A DNA stretch of 64,000 bases from Equus caballus (taxonomy: Eukaryota > Chordata > Mammalia > Perissodactyla > Equidae): positions 101,398,001 through 101,462,000 of the forward strand of contig NC_091687.1 of the NCBI RefSeq assembly GCF_041296265.1, given 5' to 3'. The position numbers were made by a program, and so were the translations under genes. Shown here in pieces: positions 21,700 to 34,711 of the stretch; position 1 is the stretch's first letter; every line of letters starts with the position of its first letter. The notes beneath the pieces were generated by a model. The model saw only the letters and a list, made by a program, of their open reading frames with translations, did no database searches and was not told the origin of the DNA.

Positions 21700-24600
21700 T
21701 AGATTTTTGGTAAGGGTGCTCTTATGGTCATTTTTCTTTCCTTTTTTTTTTTTCGTCCTTCATTCCTAGGAGTTGGTGATGGGCTAGACAGTCTCCAGAG
21801 GGTTTGCAATCTCTTTGAGATAAGAGAAACTGAATTGCCTCTAGAGCTGCACTTCCAGTCTTGTAAGGATTTTTTTAAGGACAACTGCTCTTGATTTCTC
21901 AGAAATTGTGTTGCAGCTCCAATGACGTTATACGTTAGTCTACCTGTCCAACTACATCACAAAGGCACAGAGAAACCACTCAAGTTTTCTCAAAGATAGA
22001 GTTGCTAGGATATTTCCATTATCAGCTTTTAACTTCCCAATACCTACAAGCATTTTGAGAGGAATAGGGGAGGCTTCGGGATTGGAAAAGGACAAGGGAA
22101 CTTTGAACCACCTTCTAGAGCCATATCTCTGGCCCTGCAGGGATTTGCAAGACAAAGATGTTGTGTCAGTTCCCCAAAGATCTGGGAAGAGTTTGACCCA
22201 CCCCTTCAGCTATACATTTTCAACTTAGTTTTTCTAATTTAAGGATCCATCCTCTGACCTTTGATGAGTAGGATCTTAATAGCAACTCAAACCAGTAAAC
22301 ATTTATATCTTAACTATGGATGCAAGAGGCACCCCCAAAACAGAGTACAAAAGGAGCAGCCCTCATGAGATCCAGAAAGTTCACTTCCAAAAATAGTCCA
22401 GGAAAGCAAAGGCTTCTGCTTCACAGGTGGTAGTGCAATAACAAACAGAAAAGGTTGAGATGACAAAGGTCCCTGATGGACTGGGACCCCTCATGACGGA
22501 AGAGGTCACAAAGCCAAGCTCTCAAGACATAGAACAAGACTGAAAGAAAAAACAAAACCTCGTCTTATATGCACATTAATGGCTTTAGCTACACTTTGGG
22601 TCTCTCGAAGCCAGACTAATACCTAGGCAGGAGGTTCTACGGGGCTGGGCATTGTGTGTATGCTTTACTGAGTACCTCATCATTGCATGGGCAACTTCTT
22701 GAGGTTGGCAGGGGACCTCTTGTCATCTACCCTATTCCATGACCAACTTATCCTATCAGAGGAGTCTTTCTGAGGTGGCGAGTGCCCTAATGCCTCTTAA
22801 CTGCTCTAGCTGTGCCCACCAATATTGTGACATTTTTTGGCTTCCAAGATGTCCCTTAGCAACAGCTAACACCTTACATGCATACTCTGTAGGCGGGCCC
22901 TACAGCAAAGTTTACTGTGGCCTGTCCAGACGATAGGCTTAAGGAGAAGCCTGCATCTTGCCCTATGGTATTTTCTTCTTAGGACAAATGACACCAAAAA
23001 AACAGAGACGAGGAAAAATAGCGACTGTCTCTGGGAAGAGAAGGATCAGTAAACCAACGCGTATTCAGTAGCTTGCACTATGTAGTTGTAGCTAACAGTT
23101 GCCCAATTCAGGAGAATGCAGCCTAAGGGGCTTATAGGTGGGGATTGAATTAGTGTTTCCCACTGTTTCAGAATTTAGACACCTTTGGTCAAAAGTATAT
23201 TTATACTATAGCTAGAATTAGATGGCGAAAATTTTGGTCATCCCTGAAATCAAGACTCTTACAATGAAGGCCAACACAAGGCTTTCTTCTAATGGCCAAT
23301 GCAATTTCCCTGAGGCTGACGGCAATTTGGTAGGACTCTTAGCCACAAATAGGAGTTCAACCCACTTTTCTGTCCGACAATCTCTGACCACAAAATGGTG
23401 GGCAACCACATATTTTGGGACCTCCCTCCCAACCTGATAATTATCAAGCCAAGCCCTCAGGACTCAAACAAGCTTGGTAAGATTTGCTGTTCTCTATAAA
23501 CATTTACAGCTTCTGGAAACTTTTGCTCAAAAGGTGGAGCCCTTGACTCTTTAAAGATGAAAGATTTGTCCTTGTTCCTTAGTTTGGAGGCTCAATAAGA
23601 GCCCAAAATGGCCACTATAATTTTAAATTATCCCAGTTTATCTTGCCATCTGTTTACAGTTATCCTCATTTTAGGGGGCTTTTTCCAAGGTGGCCACAAA
23701 AAACAAGGTAATTTCTAGAGAGAGTTTGTTATGATCACCAAGAAACTCAGCCCCAAACAGCCAATTTTAAATAAAACAGTCAGACATAGACAAACATGAA
23801 CAGACTCCAAAATCCAATACTCTAGGACTCTAACCTGGAGCTTGGGACTCTAACCCAACCCTTTTGAGTGTGCCAATGGCTGTAATGCTTTTATATTGTC
23901 TCCCACAATCCTAGTGTTGGAACTTTAACCCAGTAACCAACTCTCACCAGTGTGGTCTCTAATCCACTATCCTGATGAGATATTAGACAATTTTAGGGAA
24001 AAGCACATTTTAGCAAGGTCACTCACCCAAAAGATGTCTGATCCTGGAGCTCTTTACAGACACAGACAAACCAGATACCAGTGAACTTGTTCCCAGATTC
24101 CAGGTGAAATCCTATATACCTTCCCATTCTGGCAGGGCGCCCTATTAAACAAATTATCCTCCTTCTCAAAGAGGGGACCCGGTTGGAAGAGAAGGAAAGT
24201 TCTTGGTTGTGCATCCCTGAAGCAACTTACCCTACTCCAGATGTCAGCCGGTTGACCCACCAGAAGTAGCCTTTCTCCTTTCACCATAGGGAGCCTTAGG
24301 AGGCAGTTGGTGACGGCCTGGGAGAGCAGGAAGGGCAGATTCCCAAAACAAAGGGAACCTTGGCAGCTTCTGGGACTTACCTGACAGGTCACCATCCAAG
24401 CTTGACTGGCTGTGAGCAGGACTTAAAGTCCCACCAGAGTCACCAAATTTCTGTTACTGCACAAAGGGCACAATCTGCTCTCTGCAAGACAAAAGCCAAT
24501 TGTCAAGAGGCAAGATGGTGGCAGAGAAAGGGCATTTTAGTAAGCAATAAGCTAGGAAATTGGAAGATGGGGGGACTAATGTCCTAAAGAACCATCATAA

Positions 24601-24904
24601 GTGGGACACAGAATCTTGAAGCAGTTATATAGGCTAGTGGGTTATAGAGGAGGGGATTAGGAATATAGATCCTCTGATGTTACAGACTGGGAGTCACCAT
24701 GCCAGATAGACTCTCTGTCTTGGGGTCATCACATTCCTAAGGATCTTGAAAGAACAAAGTTATTATCTTACCACAGCTGTGAGGTACATATGCTAGCAGG
24801 GGTTGTAAAATCTACAGAGCGGTTAGATCTCCTGGATGGTGCATATTTGGCTGGGTTAGTTAGTCAGAGGTCATTCAAAGTTACAATATGGTTTCTTTTC
24901 TACA
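21700..24904 (-). mobile_element. Broken endogenous retrovirus fossil, probably class I, antisense
   Basis: On the minus strand a 453-base LTR-like block (24904 down to 24452) begins TGTAG and ends TAACA. It is followed by a sequence placed like a primer-binding site (tttggtgactctggtggga, about 24446-24426) and then a leader with a splice-donor-like caggtaag near 24375. This is the 5' LTR / primer site / leader order of a retrovirus. The internal part running left to roughly 21.7 kb has no long open frame and no domain I can recognise, and I found no matching 3' LTR. The element is broken and old. The left boundary is a guess. Confidence 0.5.
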
Positions 24905-25440
24905 ATATGACTTCCCTTATGTCAACCTTGTGTTGAGCCAGTATCATAACGAAACCTCCATAAAAACTCACAAGGACAGGATTCTGAGAACTTCCAGGTT
25001 GGGGAACCAGAACGCCTCCACTTGCCAGTGTGCAAGTCCCCAAACTCCACAAGGACAGAAGCTCCTTTGCTCAGGACATCGCCCTATGTTATCTCTTCAT
25101 CTGGCTGTTGACTCATACCCTTTTTGTAATAAATCAGCAATCTAGTGAGTGAATGGGTTTCCTGAGTTCTCTGAGCTGCTCTAGCAAATTAATTGAACCC
25201 AAGATGGGGGTCATGGGAACCTCTGATCTAAAGCCGCTCGGTCAGACACACAGGTAACAACCTGGGCTTTAAGTTGGCATCTGAGGCAGAGGGCAGTCTT
25301 GAGGGACTGAGCCCTTAACCTGTGGAATTTGATGTTATCTCTGCATAGATAGTCTCAGAATTGAGTTGAATTGTAGGACACCCAGCTGGTGTCCGGAGAA
25401 TGGTTGGACGTGTGGAGGTACCCCCACATTCCTCCACCCT
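24905..25440 (+). mobile_element. LTR-like fossil, sense (ERVL/MLT2 or MER21-like, tentative)
   Basis: A stretch with LTR character on the plus strand: 'ccataaaaactcacaaggac' near 24959, an AATAAA-type signal near 25128 ('gtaataaatcagcaatctag'), and then a tail containing 'aggacacccagctggtgtcc' near 25377. I recall this tail from common mammalian LTRs. Only part of an LTR is seen, and it abuts the antisense LTR at 24904. It may have been the insertion target of that element. The family name needs a repeat library. Confidence 0.5.
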
Positions 25441-25888
25441 CTCTGTGGAATTGGCTGCAGAATCCCTTTAGACCACAATATATAAAATGAGATCAGACAC
25501 ATAATTCTCATCCTTTCTTCTCTGATAGGCCAAAAATTACAGGCTACATAGTGTTTTAGACAGAATGGATAGAAATAGAGGAAGTCACTCTGAAAACTAT
25601 TAATAAACAAAAGAAATGTAAGGGATGTGAAACTATTCAAACAGTAGAAAGATTTCTAGTGATTCTTGTTTCAAATAATTTTGTCTTTCTGAAGTTCTTG
25701 AGAACGGAGACCCGTCAGCTGCTATTGAAGTTAATCTTCTGCAGATTATGAATTGGAGTACTTTTCCAATGATAATAATTTCGGGATTGATAATGTAATT
25801 AGTAAGAAACTCTGTTGAAAATAATAACGATGACCGTGATAAAGAAGTCTAAGATTCTGAGATGAACAGGGAGAATAAGCAGATTTTT

Positions 25889-26007
25889 AAAAATGAAGAA
25901 GAGGAAAAAAATCAAAAGAAGAAGAGGAAGGAAAAAGAATAATAGGAAGAGGAGAAAGAATAAGAAGAAAAGAAAGAAGAGAAAGGAAGAAGAAAGAGGA
26001 GGAGGAC
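25889..26007. repeat. Purine-rich (GAA/GGA) low-complexity tract
   Basis: About 120 bases nearly all A and G on the plus strand, with repeated GAAGA and GGAAGA units. Confidence 0.85.
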
Positions 26008-28050
26008 CGTAAAATAATACACACCCAACAGTGGGCGAGCCACTAGGTTTGAAACTTCTGTGAACAGTTTAGCAAATGTTTTGTTATTTAAAAGATGACC
26101 GTAAAAATGTTCATTCTATTTTGAATTTTGGTAATATATTTTTGTGTTAAATATATTATTGCAGTATATTTTGTAATGTTTGGCCTTTTTCATATGATTT
26201 GCTTATTTTGAATTTCTTCTGTCGTCTATAAGACTACAGTGGTGAAATTTATCAGAACTGTTTATGACATCAAAATTTGTCTGGTAAAAGATTTTATTGG
26301 AAAACCAACTGAAATAACTTTAAATCAGTTGCATGAACTGTGAGTTCATTACTTTTTTGTAGAAATGTAATCATTTAACTAATTTTTATCTGCTGTGAAA
26401 GCTTTTTTACTTTGACGTCTTGCAAACTAGAAAAAGTTTAAGGATTTTTGGTAGGTCCACATTTAATAATTATAAAATTTTGCTTTTTTAAAGATTTTAA
26501 AAAACTTTTATATGACAGTTAGGAAAGCTAGTCATACTAAGGTTGTCTTTTTTATCATTATATAATGCTAAAATTTTAACTTCTTACTAAAAATATTAGC
26601 TATATTTTAATACATTTAAAATGTTGGTATTATAAAACATATACTTTGGATTAACATATACTTTGTATATAAATCAAGTAATGGTTTGTGCAAGAACAAA
26701 TCATTTATAAGACTATAAGCCTCCCAGGTCCTGATTTGATTTGTCAGAGAATCCACGAGCCAATGAACATTGTTATTGGACAGGGGGCCTACCATATTTA
26801 CAAAACGTAAACTAGCATTTATTCACCTAAAGTGGAAGCTTATTCCAGAAATGATAATACAGTTCTTATAAGCTTTTGTAAAGTACTGGGTAATGTTTGT
26901 GTTAGGGATAGTGGTGTATGGTGGAAATGAGAAAGGATCAACTTCCTCTCCCTTGGAGGCATCCATGTGGAGGGAATGCCACTTAGAGTAGTCCTGATTT
27001 GTAAGTTTGTAAGAGCAACTCAGCATGGCTTCCCATCTTCCTCTCTCCTTCCCTCTGAGTGTCAACCATTAGCAAGAAGCACGCATTCTCTTCTGCCCTC
27101 TGTGCTGTAAATTTTACCTAGGCTGAGTCTTGTAAGGAAGGCCTGTGGTGTCACAGTGCTGCCTATGACTAGGCGGTAAGTTTAATTCAAGGCAAGGAAT
27201 TAACAAACCTATTTGGGTATCACATCTAAACCACATCCTCCATTGAGTCTTTTTTTCAATAATTCTTGTTTCTATCCCTTAATTAGTTCTCAATATGAGT
27301 GATGCAGAAGGTTGTTCTTTACTGATAAACTTGAAAACCCCAGCATGTGATACCCAGGCTTACAATTTAGGTTAACCAAATTGGGGCATTTGGATTATTG
27401 ATTTAAGTGGCTTACGATTACTTATACTGTGTGGGTAGGGAGCTCTAAAGGAGGCCAGGAGCCTAGAACAGGGGAAGAGGACCTTGCTCTTTCCTGTTTG
27501 TTTGCTGTTCTTGTGGGCATTGCCCCAACAACTCTACCTGGGCCGTGGCAGCTGGTTCCCACCTCTCCAGCCTTTATTTTCTGATTTTCCCAGAATCAGC
27601 CTCATTACTCCCCCTGGAAGGCAACAAAGCAAGCTGGGAGGCACATTTTCTGAAGTTTAAGTCGAATCCCTGACTCCTCTGAAACTTCTAGATCCTAATT
27701 ACCCCACCTCTGCTCTGGGTTCCCTTAGCCCTTGGGGTGGTTGCTGCTTCCACAGTTCCTGTTTATCTGAAAGTTCCATCCACTTTTACTGTTATAATTC
27801 TTCAACTTCCCTTTAACTACTTTGTTACATTAAATTCTCTCTATTAAAATACCAGGATGGTATCTGTTTTCCTGTTGGATTCTTATCTGATTCAAAGAGA
27901 AATTGGAAAAATACTCTGAAATTTGGGACAGTTACACAAGTGATTACAAATAATATCTGGGCAGTTATGAGTGTTGAAGAACAGAAAATTACTAAAAAAT
28001 ATTTCTAAAATCACCTGATGTGTTTCAAGGTGATTCAGTTATTATAGGGG

Positions 28051-28071
28051 TGTGTGTGTGTGTGTGTGTGT
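28051..28071. repeat. (TG)10 microsatellite
   Basis: Ten uninterrupted TG units plus one T. Confidence 0.95.
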
Positions 28072-28279
28072 ATTACCTGAACCCCGAGTAAAAATGCCCA
28101 AGAAATATAGGACTTAATCACGAAGTGAAGGTAAAACAGAGATGAGGTGAAAATAAGTGGGAGTCAGCTCAGACAAGATCATAGCATCTCTTTATAAAGC
28201 TAACAGAGGAGAGAATAAACATAAAAGCCAAGAAGAAGGGTGCTAAACAGAAAACACAAATGATATAAAGTCTAAATAT

Positions 28280-30010
28280 CTCAATATTTACATTGAATGA
28301 AAATATATTATATCCTCCTATTTTCACTTTGATATTTTTAAACTCATAAAATACAGCTACATGTTGTTTATAAGAGCAACCAAAACGCATAAAGGAAGCC
28401 TGGGAATAATGGTATTGAGGAACATATCCTATGTAAATATGTAATAAGTTGATGCAGCAATATAAATACTAGGCAGACGTGCATTTATGTTTATATAAGG
28501 CAAAAACATTAATTAGTATAAAAAGAAGTACTATATAATAATAAACTAATAGTCTATTGAGAAGGTGTAACAATCGTAAATATGTATGTGTGTAACAACA
28601 CAGCTACAATACAGAATTAGATTAAGAAACCCAGGGAATTATAATGAAGATTTATAAATCCAATGTCATAGTGAGGGATTTAGCACAATGTTCTCAGAAA
28701 CTAATTAATAATCCTGAAAAAACTAGAGATAAAAGCTCTGAAAAACAAAATTAACAAGCTTGATCAAATAGATAAATAAAGAATCCTACATCCAAGAAAT
28801 GGAGAATATACAATACATTCAAATCAATATAAAAAATTGTGAAAATTGAATATATAAGAAGCAACAAAACCTCTCAGGTTTTCAAGAATCAATACCACAG
28901 GGATTCATTATTTTACTACAATGATAATAAATTTAAAATGAGCAATGAAAAAGTAATACAAATATTTGGAAACCTAAAAATGCATTTGTATGTAATTTGT
29001 GCTTCACAGGTAAAGTTAATAATGACGAAAGTTCTGAATATCAAACTTGAGATATCTGGCTAAAATGGTAGAAAAAAGCAAGTTAATATCTCAAATTACT
29101 TTTATTAAAAAAATAAGACAGAGGCCAGCCCTGTGGCACAGTGGTTAAGCTCACATGTTCTGTTTTGGCGGCCCCGGGTTCACCAGTCTGGATCCTGGGT
29201 CCACACCTTCTCACTGCTTATCAAGCCATCCTGTGGCAGACCCCACATATAAAGTAGAGGAAGATGGGCACAGATGTTAGCTCAGGGCCATTCTTCCTCA
29301 AAAAAAACAGGAGGATTGGCAAATCTTAGCTCAGGGATAATCTTCCTCAAAAAAAAGGAATTTAATAAGTAAGTTAAATATTCAACTCAGGAAGATGACC
29401 AAGAATTTAAAAAGATAGGGTATAATTTATATAAGAGAAAACTTTATTGACAAAAGTAAAGAATTATGAAGATCATTAAAATATAAACCTAGCTCTTTTT
29501 ACAAACGACTCCCAATAAAATAGATAAGACTAATGACAAAAAAGAGAAAAGGTCTATATACACAATATTAGGAATAAAAAGTTATATGACAAAAGAAGTA
29601 GATATTTTAAAATAATAGAATTCTAAGAACAAGATTTATTTAGATCAATTTTAAAATTAGAAGATATATCCTAAGCTTCCTTATGTAGAAATAGAAAACC
29701 TGAACAATAAATATTCAAAAAATTGAATTGGTCACCAAAATTACCCCAAAGCCACAGAACGTTAAGTTATATAGTTTTAAAGGCAAATTTTAGCAATCTT
29801 CAAGGGACAGCTAGTTTTCATATTGTGTAAAACCTTTTTGAGAATAGAAAAAGAGAGACAGCCATCCAGTTCGTTTTACAAGGCTAATACGACAGTGATA
29901 ACAAAACTGGAAAAGGACAGTAGAAGAAAAGAATGTATTGAATAAATCTCAAAAGCAAACATAAATCTAAAAATCCTAAATAAAGTACTAGTAAACCAAA
30001 TGCAGCATTT
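28280..30010 (+). mobile_element. Ancient L1 LINE ORF2 remnant, sense, with ERE insertion
   Basis: The text follows L1 ORF2 from the endonuclease part ('aggtgtaacaatcgtaaat' near 28564; 'tccaatgtcatagtgagg' near 28658; 'caaatatttggaaacctaaa' near 28961) to the start of the reverse transcriptase ('aaaaatcctaaataaagtact' near 29970, then 'ccaaatgcagca'). It is very diverged, with stops in all frames. The ERE at 29121-29360 interrupts it. Confidence 0.7.
29121..29360 (+). repeat. ERE SINE, sense
   Basis: A clear head (gaggccagccctgtggcaca, GTGGTTAAGC, 'ggccccgggttcaccag') and tail with 'gtagaggaagatgggcacag', 'gttagctcagggcca', then a second shortened hairpin module and an A-rich end. This head is closer to the family pattern than most copies in the window. 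Confidence 0.92.
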
Positions 30011-33000
30011 TCAATATCAAACAAAAGATATTTTTCAGATAAAATAGAATTTAAGACAAAAGATATTTTGAGAAAAATAAGAGCCTTATATGCTAGTAAA
30101 ACTAGAAATAGAAAAGGAGGAAATATAATTAATAGTTTATATGTTTAATAAATTGGACCATGAACAACATACAGGTAATAATAACTGTTTTTCTCTATGT
30201 ACCAGATTCCCTCGGATGCTATAAATATGGGAGAGCAGCATCTTTCCAATACTTGAGGAGACAATCTGGACCCGAGTCACCAATAAGCCTCTTACTGAAC
30301 AGGTTTGCTGGGGAAAAACCCATTTCAGATCTACGGCATGCAGGTCAACATCCTTAGGGTAGAAAAACAACCAGTTTATTACTTTCATAGTGGGTTGTGA
30401 TATACATTAAAATAACTATAATTCAGGAAATTATATTCTACCTCCTTTATATTTGCGTATAAAAATAGATTTAGATAAAAGAATAAAAGAGAAATTTAAA
30501 TTACAAGGGCTCTATCAAACTGTCTCAGTTGCATTCCCCAGAATTGTGAAGTGGGGTCAGTTAATTTCCATTTAAGGAAGAAGAGAAAAGGTAGTAGTTA
30601 CAGACCTAGGGGAACCTTGGTCTTTCTTCTCCCCTTGGGCTCAGAATCTCTGGAAATTAAAGCACAGAGATTGTTTCCTAGTGAGAGTTTTCTTTCCCTT
30701 TTTGCATTCCAGTTAAATCCTACAAAACAGGATTTAATAAGTCCCATTGGAATGCCTTATCCTGACTCCTTAACGTGTTCCCCGCAGTTTCTATGGTCCT
30801 TCTACCGGGTCTTACTTTATGAATTGTATTCCTTGTGGTGACTTGATGGAAAAAAATATAGGGTACATGTTCAGATCAGATGTAGCAAAAAACTCAGCCA
30901 ACACTGGAGAAGATGGGAAAAATACACGGATGTCGTCTGTGCTAAATACCACTTAATCTATTTGAAAGTTTAGTGGGCGGGAAAATGATGGAGTCCTTGA
31001 AACCAAATGAATCCAAGCCTGTGGTATTGTAATGCATGAAGGAGTCCTAGAAGTCATTCCAATGCTTCTTAAACTTATGATCACGGACCCTAAAGTGACT
31101 GAGGAACTCAGTGGCAGCAGCATCTTGTCATGAACATCTCTCTAGAGAAAACTACAGATAAGTACAGAGGGAGCATCTTTTCCCTGGAAGGAAGTGCACG
31201 GCAATGTGCATGATGGATCTTATCCCTCCTCCTCCACCAAACACTCAGAAGCATATTGAGCGGTAGTTGGGCTAATCAGAGAATAGAATAATCTCTTCAG
31301 AGAAATTCTGCCTCTGTCGAGGGACTGATTCTTGCAAGAAACTCTTCGGAAGAAAAGAAGTTCAACACTAACTTACAGGTGCCCTTTACTTGTTAGTGTA
31401 CTTTTGCTTAAACCCAACTCATATCCAACTCATCTGCTTATTTTTAGCTGTAAGTCTGAGGTAAGTTTGTTATTTTGTCTAGTCTTTGTTCATAATACAA
31501 TTTCAGATAGGCTGGAAGGAAAAATCACAATGCAAAATGTAATTGTCATCGTCTGTTAATGCCAGATTTCTGCTGTTTATGGACTTTAATTGGATACTTT
31601 AAAAGTCATCATCTCTTTTAGGTACAACTAATATGGATTATATACTTCGACGCATTTCGTGTTGAATTTCTTGTTTAAATTCTAAGATAAAATAGCTGTT
31701 TGAGAGATTTACTTGCAAACCTTTCTATTGCCTCATGAAATTAAGTAGTGTTTTCATGAAATAATGGGCCCAACTGACCACAAAACAAGTTCGTTAGAGA
31801 AGATGAGTGTCCTAAAGATTTTAATTGAATGTGAACTTCCTTTTGGTGAGTTATTTAAATACGAGAATTATTATCTTTGTGAATCCTTGTCTCGTCATTC
31901 CAAGCAGGTTATATATACCAGCAGACAGGAACTGTCTTATATACCCTCAGCTGAGACCCATAGCAGGACATAGAATATGTTTAGTAAATGTCTGTCGATT
32001 TGTATTTTGCGTTTCACTATTTTCAGACAGGAGGAAGATGAGATGACACTCATTGGTTCTTCTACTTTAGTTTATTTAGTGCCTTCATTATATGACATTT
32101 TAGAAATAGCATGGCTATCTTCAGTGACTCCAAATATTGCAAGAGAGTTGAAGTGAAAATGGCTAACACTTTTCTACCCGTTTATGACCAATGAATTCTA
32201 TAGTTGGAGGGGACTTCAGCATTCTTCTAGTTCAATCTCTCACATAACGCAGGAATACGTGGTTAATTGATATCTGATTTAAAACATTCACTGATATAAA
32301 GTTCAGTCCTAATAAAACAACCAGTTTTCAAGAGATTCCAATTTTCATAAAGTTATTTCTTCAACTAAAACAAAATCACCTTTCAGTAGTTTCTACTATG
32401 AATTCTGATTCTTCCTTTCAAACAGGACAAAAGCTTACTCACTTTCGCTTATGAAACCTTTCAAATATTAACTTAACAGAAAATTTGGATGGGGAACTGA
32501 CAGGAACACAACTATGAATTTTTCTAAGATTCTTGTTTTATTGATATTCAAATAGATTCCAGACTGAGGAAGGATATGGAGTCAGACAGGCAAGAAACCA
32601 GAAACAATGGTTTAAAAGTTACAATGGTTCAAACATCAAAATACTCACTCTGTTGTGGAAGGATTTTAAGAAGTTTTATAAGCTGCAAAAAACTAAAGAT
32701 TGATGATACGTAATAATTTTACACTAGAGTTAAGAAGATATACAATATATTAATGATTCTGAATATGGGTCCATAGTTAGAGCTTTACTTCTAGCCTTGG
32801 CTATAGAGCAGCATTTTTTAAATCCAAGGCTATGATCCATCATGAAATCACTCAACCAGAATTTTTACTAATAAAATACAGTAGAACAATGTAGAAAATA
32901 CCAAGTACATTGCACATAGTAAGGATTCAAGTATGTATATATACTCATGCTTATATGTACCTGGTAGCTATTTCTTAATGTAGGATATGATAAAGATTTT

Positions 33001-33754
33001 GGAAAAACTCAAATATAGATACATACAGAAATATATATGTGTGTGTATACACACACATATAGATATAGAATATAAATATTCATATAGAGTATGAGAGAGT
33101 GACAGGGTTATCGTCCTGATCATGAGACGACATGATAAGAATAGACCGTCTGTGGGTACAACAGTTAAAAGACAAAGGTCTCCATTTTAAATCCAGCCAA
33201 AGTTGTAGCAAACTGCCTGTCATTCTCTCAACTTAATTCAAAGTTATACTATCAGTAAAGATCGCAAAGCCAACAAACCATTCATTTATTGAAAGCACAG
33301 ATTTGTGAGAAAACCTGATAAAAGCATCACTGACATGCTCCTCATCCTTCTTCCCATCCTCACATATAGATAGAACTACTTGACAGCAGCGCACATTCAC
33401 ACGTATGGATGTGTGTACACTACAATGCGGGAACCCACACAGGCAAGCCTCTGATATGATCAGCACAAACTGAGGAAGGTGTCCATTGCTATGAGGTCAA
33501 CTTAAGTATTAACATATTTTGAACTGTGGTCAAAGTTGGTTTGGAAATAAAAGTAAGATTACTGAATATTGTAATAGAATATTAGCATTTAGCTTATTAC
33601 AGTGAAAAAAAATCCCATTTCATTTGGAATGCATAGTTTTCACTTAGTAAGGGACTAAGGACAAAAATGTTGAAGATGTTTTCTTAGGAAGTAAACAATG
33701 ATACAAAGATCCACAATGTTTAAATACCTCCTTTAGACATTCAGACTTGGTGAG
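30011..33754. other. Upstream region of the second OR gene; no assigned gene
   Basis: No OR fragment, long ORF or nameable repeat was identified. A TG/CA and TATA-rich low-complexity patch lies at about 33025-33075. Upstream exons and the promoter of the OR at 33779 are expected somewhere here, but I could not place them. Confidence 0.45.
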
Positions 33755-33774
33755 CTCTGTTGTCTCTTTCACAG
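33755..33774 (+). promoter_or_regulatory. Candidate 3' splice site just before the second OR start codon
   Basis: A strong pyrimidine-rich acceptor, ctctgttgtctctttcacag, ends only four bases (ggaa) before the ATG at 33779. If used, nearly the whole 5' UTR would come from upstream exons. The ATG context has G at -3 and G at +4, which is favourable. Confidence 0.6.
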
Positions 33775-33778
33775 GGAA

Positions 33779-34711
33779 ATGGGGGAAAATCAGACCATGG
33801 TCGCAGAATTCATCCTTCTGGGGTTTCCCTTAAGCCCAAGGATTCAGATGCTTTTCTTTGGGCTCTTCTCCCTGTTCTATGCCTTCACCCTGCTGGGTAA
33901 CGGGGTCATCCTGGGGCTCATCTCACTCGACTCCAGACTGCACACCCCCATGTACTTCTTCCTCTCACACCTGGCTATTGTTGACATAGCCTATGCCTGC
34001 AACACGGTGCCCCAGATGCTGGTGAACCTCCTGAATCCAGCCAAATCCATTTCCTTTGCTGGCTGCATGACACAGACCTTTCTCTTTTTGAGTTTTGCTC
34101 ATACTGAATGTCTTCTCCTGGTGGTGATGTCCTATGATCGGTACGTGGCCATCTGCCACCCACTCCGGTATGCTGCCATCATGAGCTGGAGAGTGTGCAT
34201 CACCCTGGCAGTAACTTCCTGGATTTTAGGAGTCCTCCTGGCCCTAGTACATCTAGTGTTACTCCTACCACTACCCTTCTGTGGACCTCAGAAAGTTAAC
34301 CACTTTTTCTGTGAAATTATAGCTGTTCTCAAACTTGCCTGTGCAGATACCCACACTAATGAGATCATGGTTTTGGCTGGGGCAGTGTCTGTGCTGGTCG
34401 GACCATTTTCCTCAATTGTGATATCTTACATTCATATTCTGCGTGCCATTCTAAACATCCAGTCAGGGGAGGGGCGCCAGAAAGCCTTCTCCACCTGCTC
34501 ATCCCACCTCTGTGTGGTTGGACTCTTTTATGGTACAGCCATTATCATGTATGTTGGACCCCGATATGGGAACCTCCAGGAGCAGAAGAAATATCTCCCC
34601 CTGTTTCACAGCCTTTTCAATCCCATGCTCAACTCACTGATCTATAGTCTGAGAAACAAAGAAGTCAAAGCTGCTCTAAAAAGGTTGCTTGAAAAAGAGA
34701 GAACTTCATGA
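33779..34711 (+). CDS. OR2A25: Olfactory receptor, OR2A25-like, full-length with altered NPxxY
   Basis: Encodes a 310-residue odorant receptor GPCR that aligns without gaps to the OR at 17161. Landmarks are NQT at 4-6, GN at 40-41, LHTPMYFFL at 54-62, Cys96, MSYDRYVAICHPLRY at 117-131, loop cysteines 168, 178 and 188, SY at 216-217 and KAFSTCSSHL at 235-244. In TM7 the usual PMLNPLIYSLRN is PMLNSLIYSLRN: codon 286 (34634-34636) is TCA, so the proline of the GPCR NPxxY motif is serine. From recall the closest human protein is OR2A25 (NPAKxISFAGCMTQ, SWILGVLLALVHLVLLLPL, EQKKYL). The frame is open throughout, so the gene looks intact apart from that change, which might weaken activation. An AATAAA lies at 34726-34731. 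Orthology is inferred from recall. Confidence 0.92.
   Translation: MGENQTMVAEFILLGFPLSPRIQMLFFGLFSLFYAFTLLGNGVILGLISLDSRLHTPMYFFLSHLAIVDIAYACNTVPQMLVNLLNPAKSISFAGCMTQTFLFLSFAHTECLLLVVMSYDRYVAICHPLRYAAIMSWRVCITLAVTSWILGVLLALVHLVLLLPLPFCGPQKVNHFFCEIIAVLKLACADTHTNEIMVLAGAVSVLVGPFSSIVISYIHILRAILNIQSGEGRQKAFSTCSSHLCVVGLFYGTAIIMYVGPRYGNLQEQKKYLPLFHSLFNPMLNSLIYSLRNKEVKAALKRLLEKERTS

Larger units (their letters stand above)
25441..28279. other. Intergenic stretch with purine tract and (TG)10
   Basis: No gene was recognised. A GAA/GGA-rich purine tract covers about 25889-26007, and an uninterrupted (TG)10 repeat lies at 28051-28071. The sequence between is AT-rich with chance ORFs only. Confidence 0.45.
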
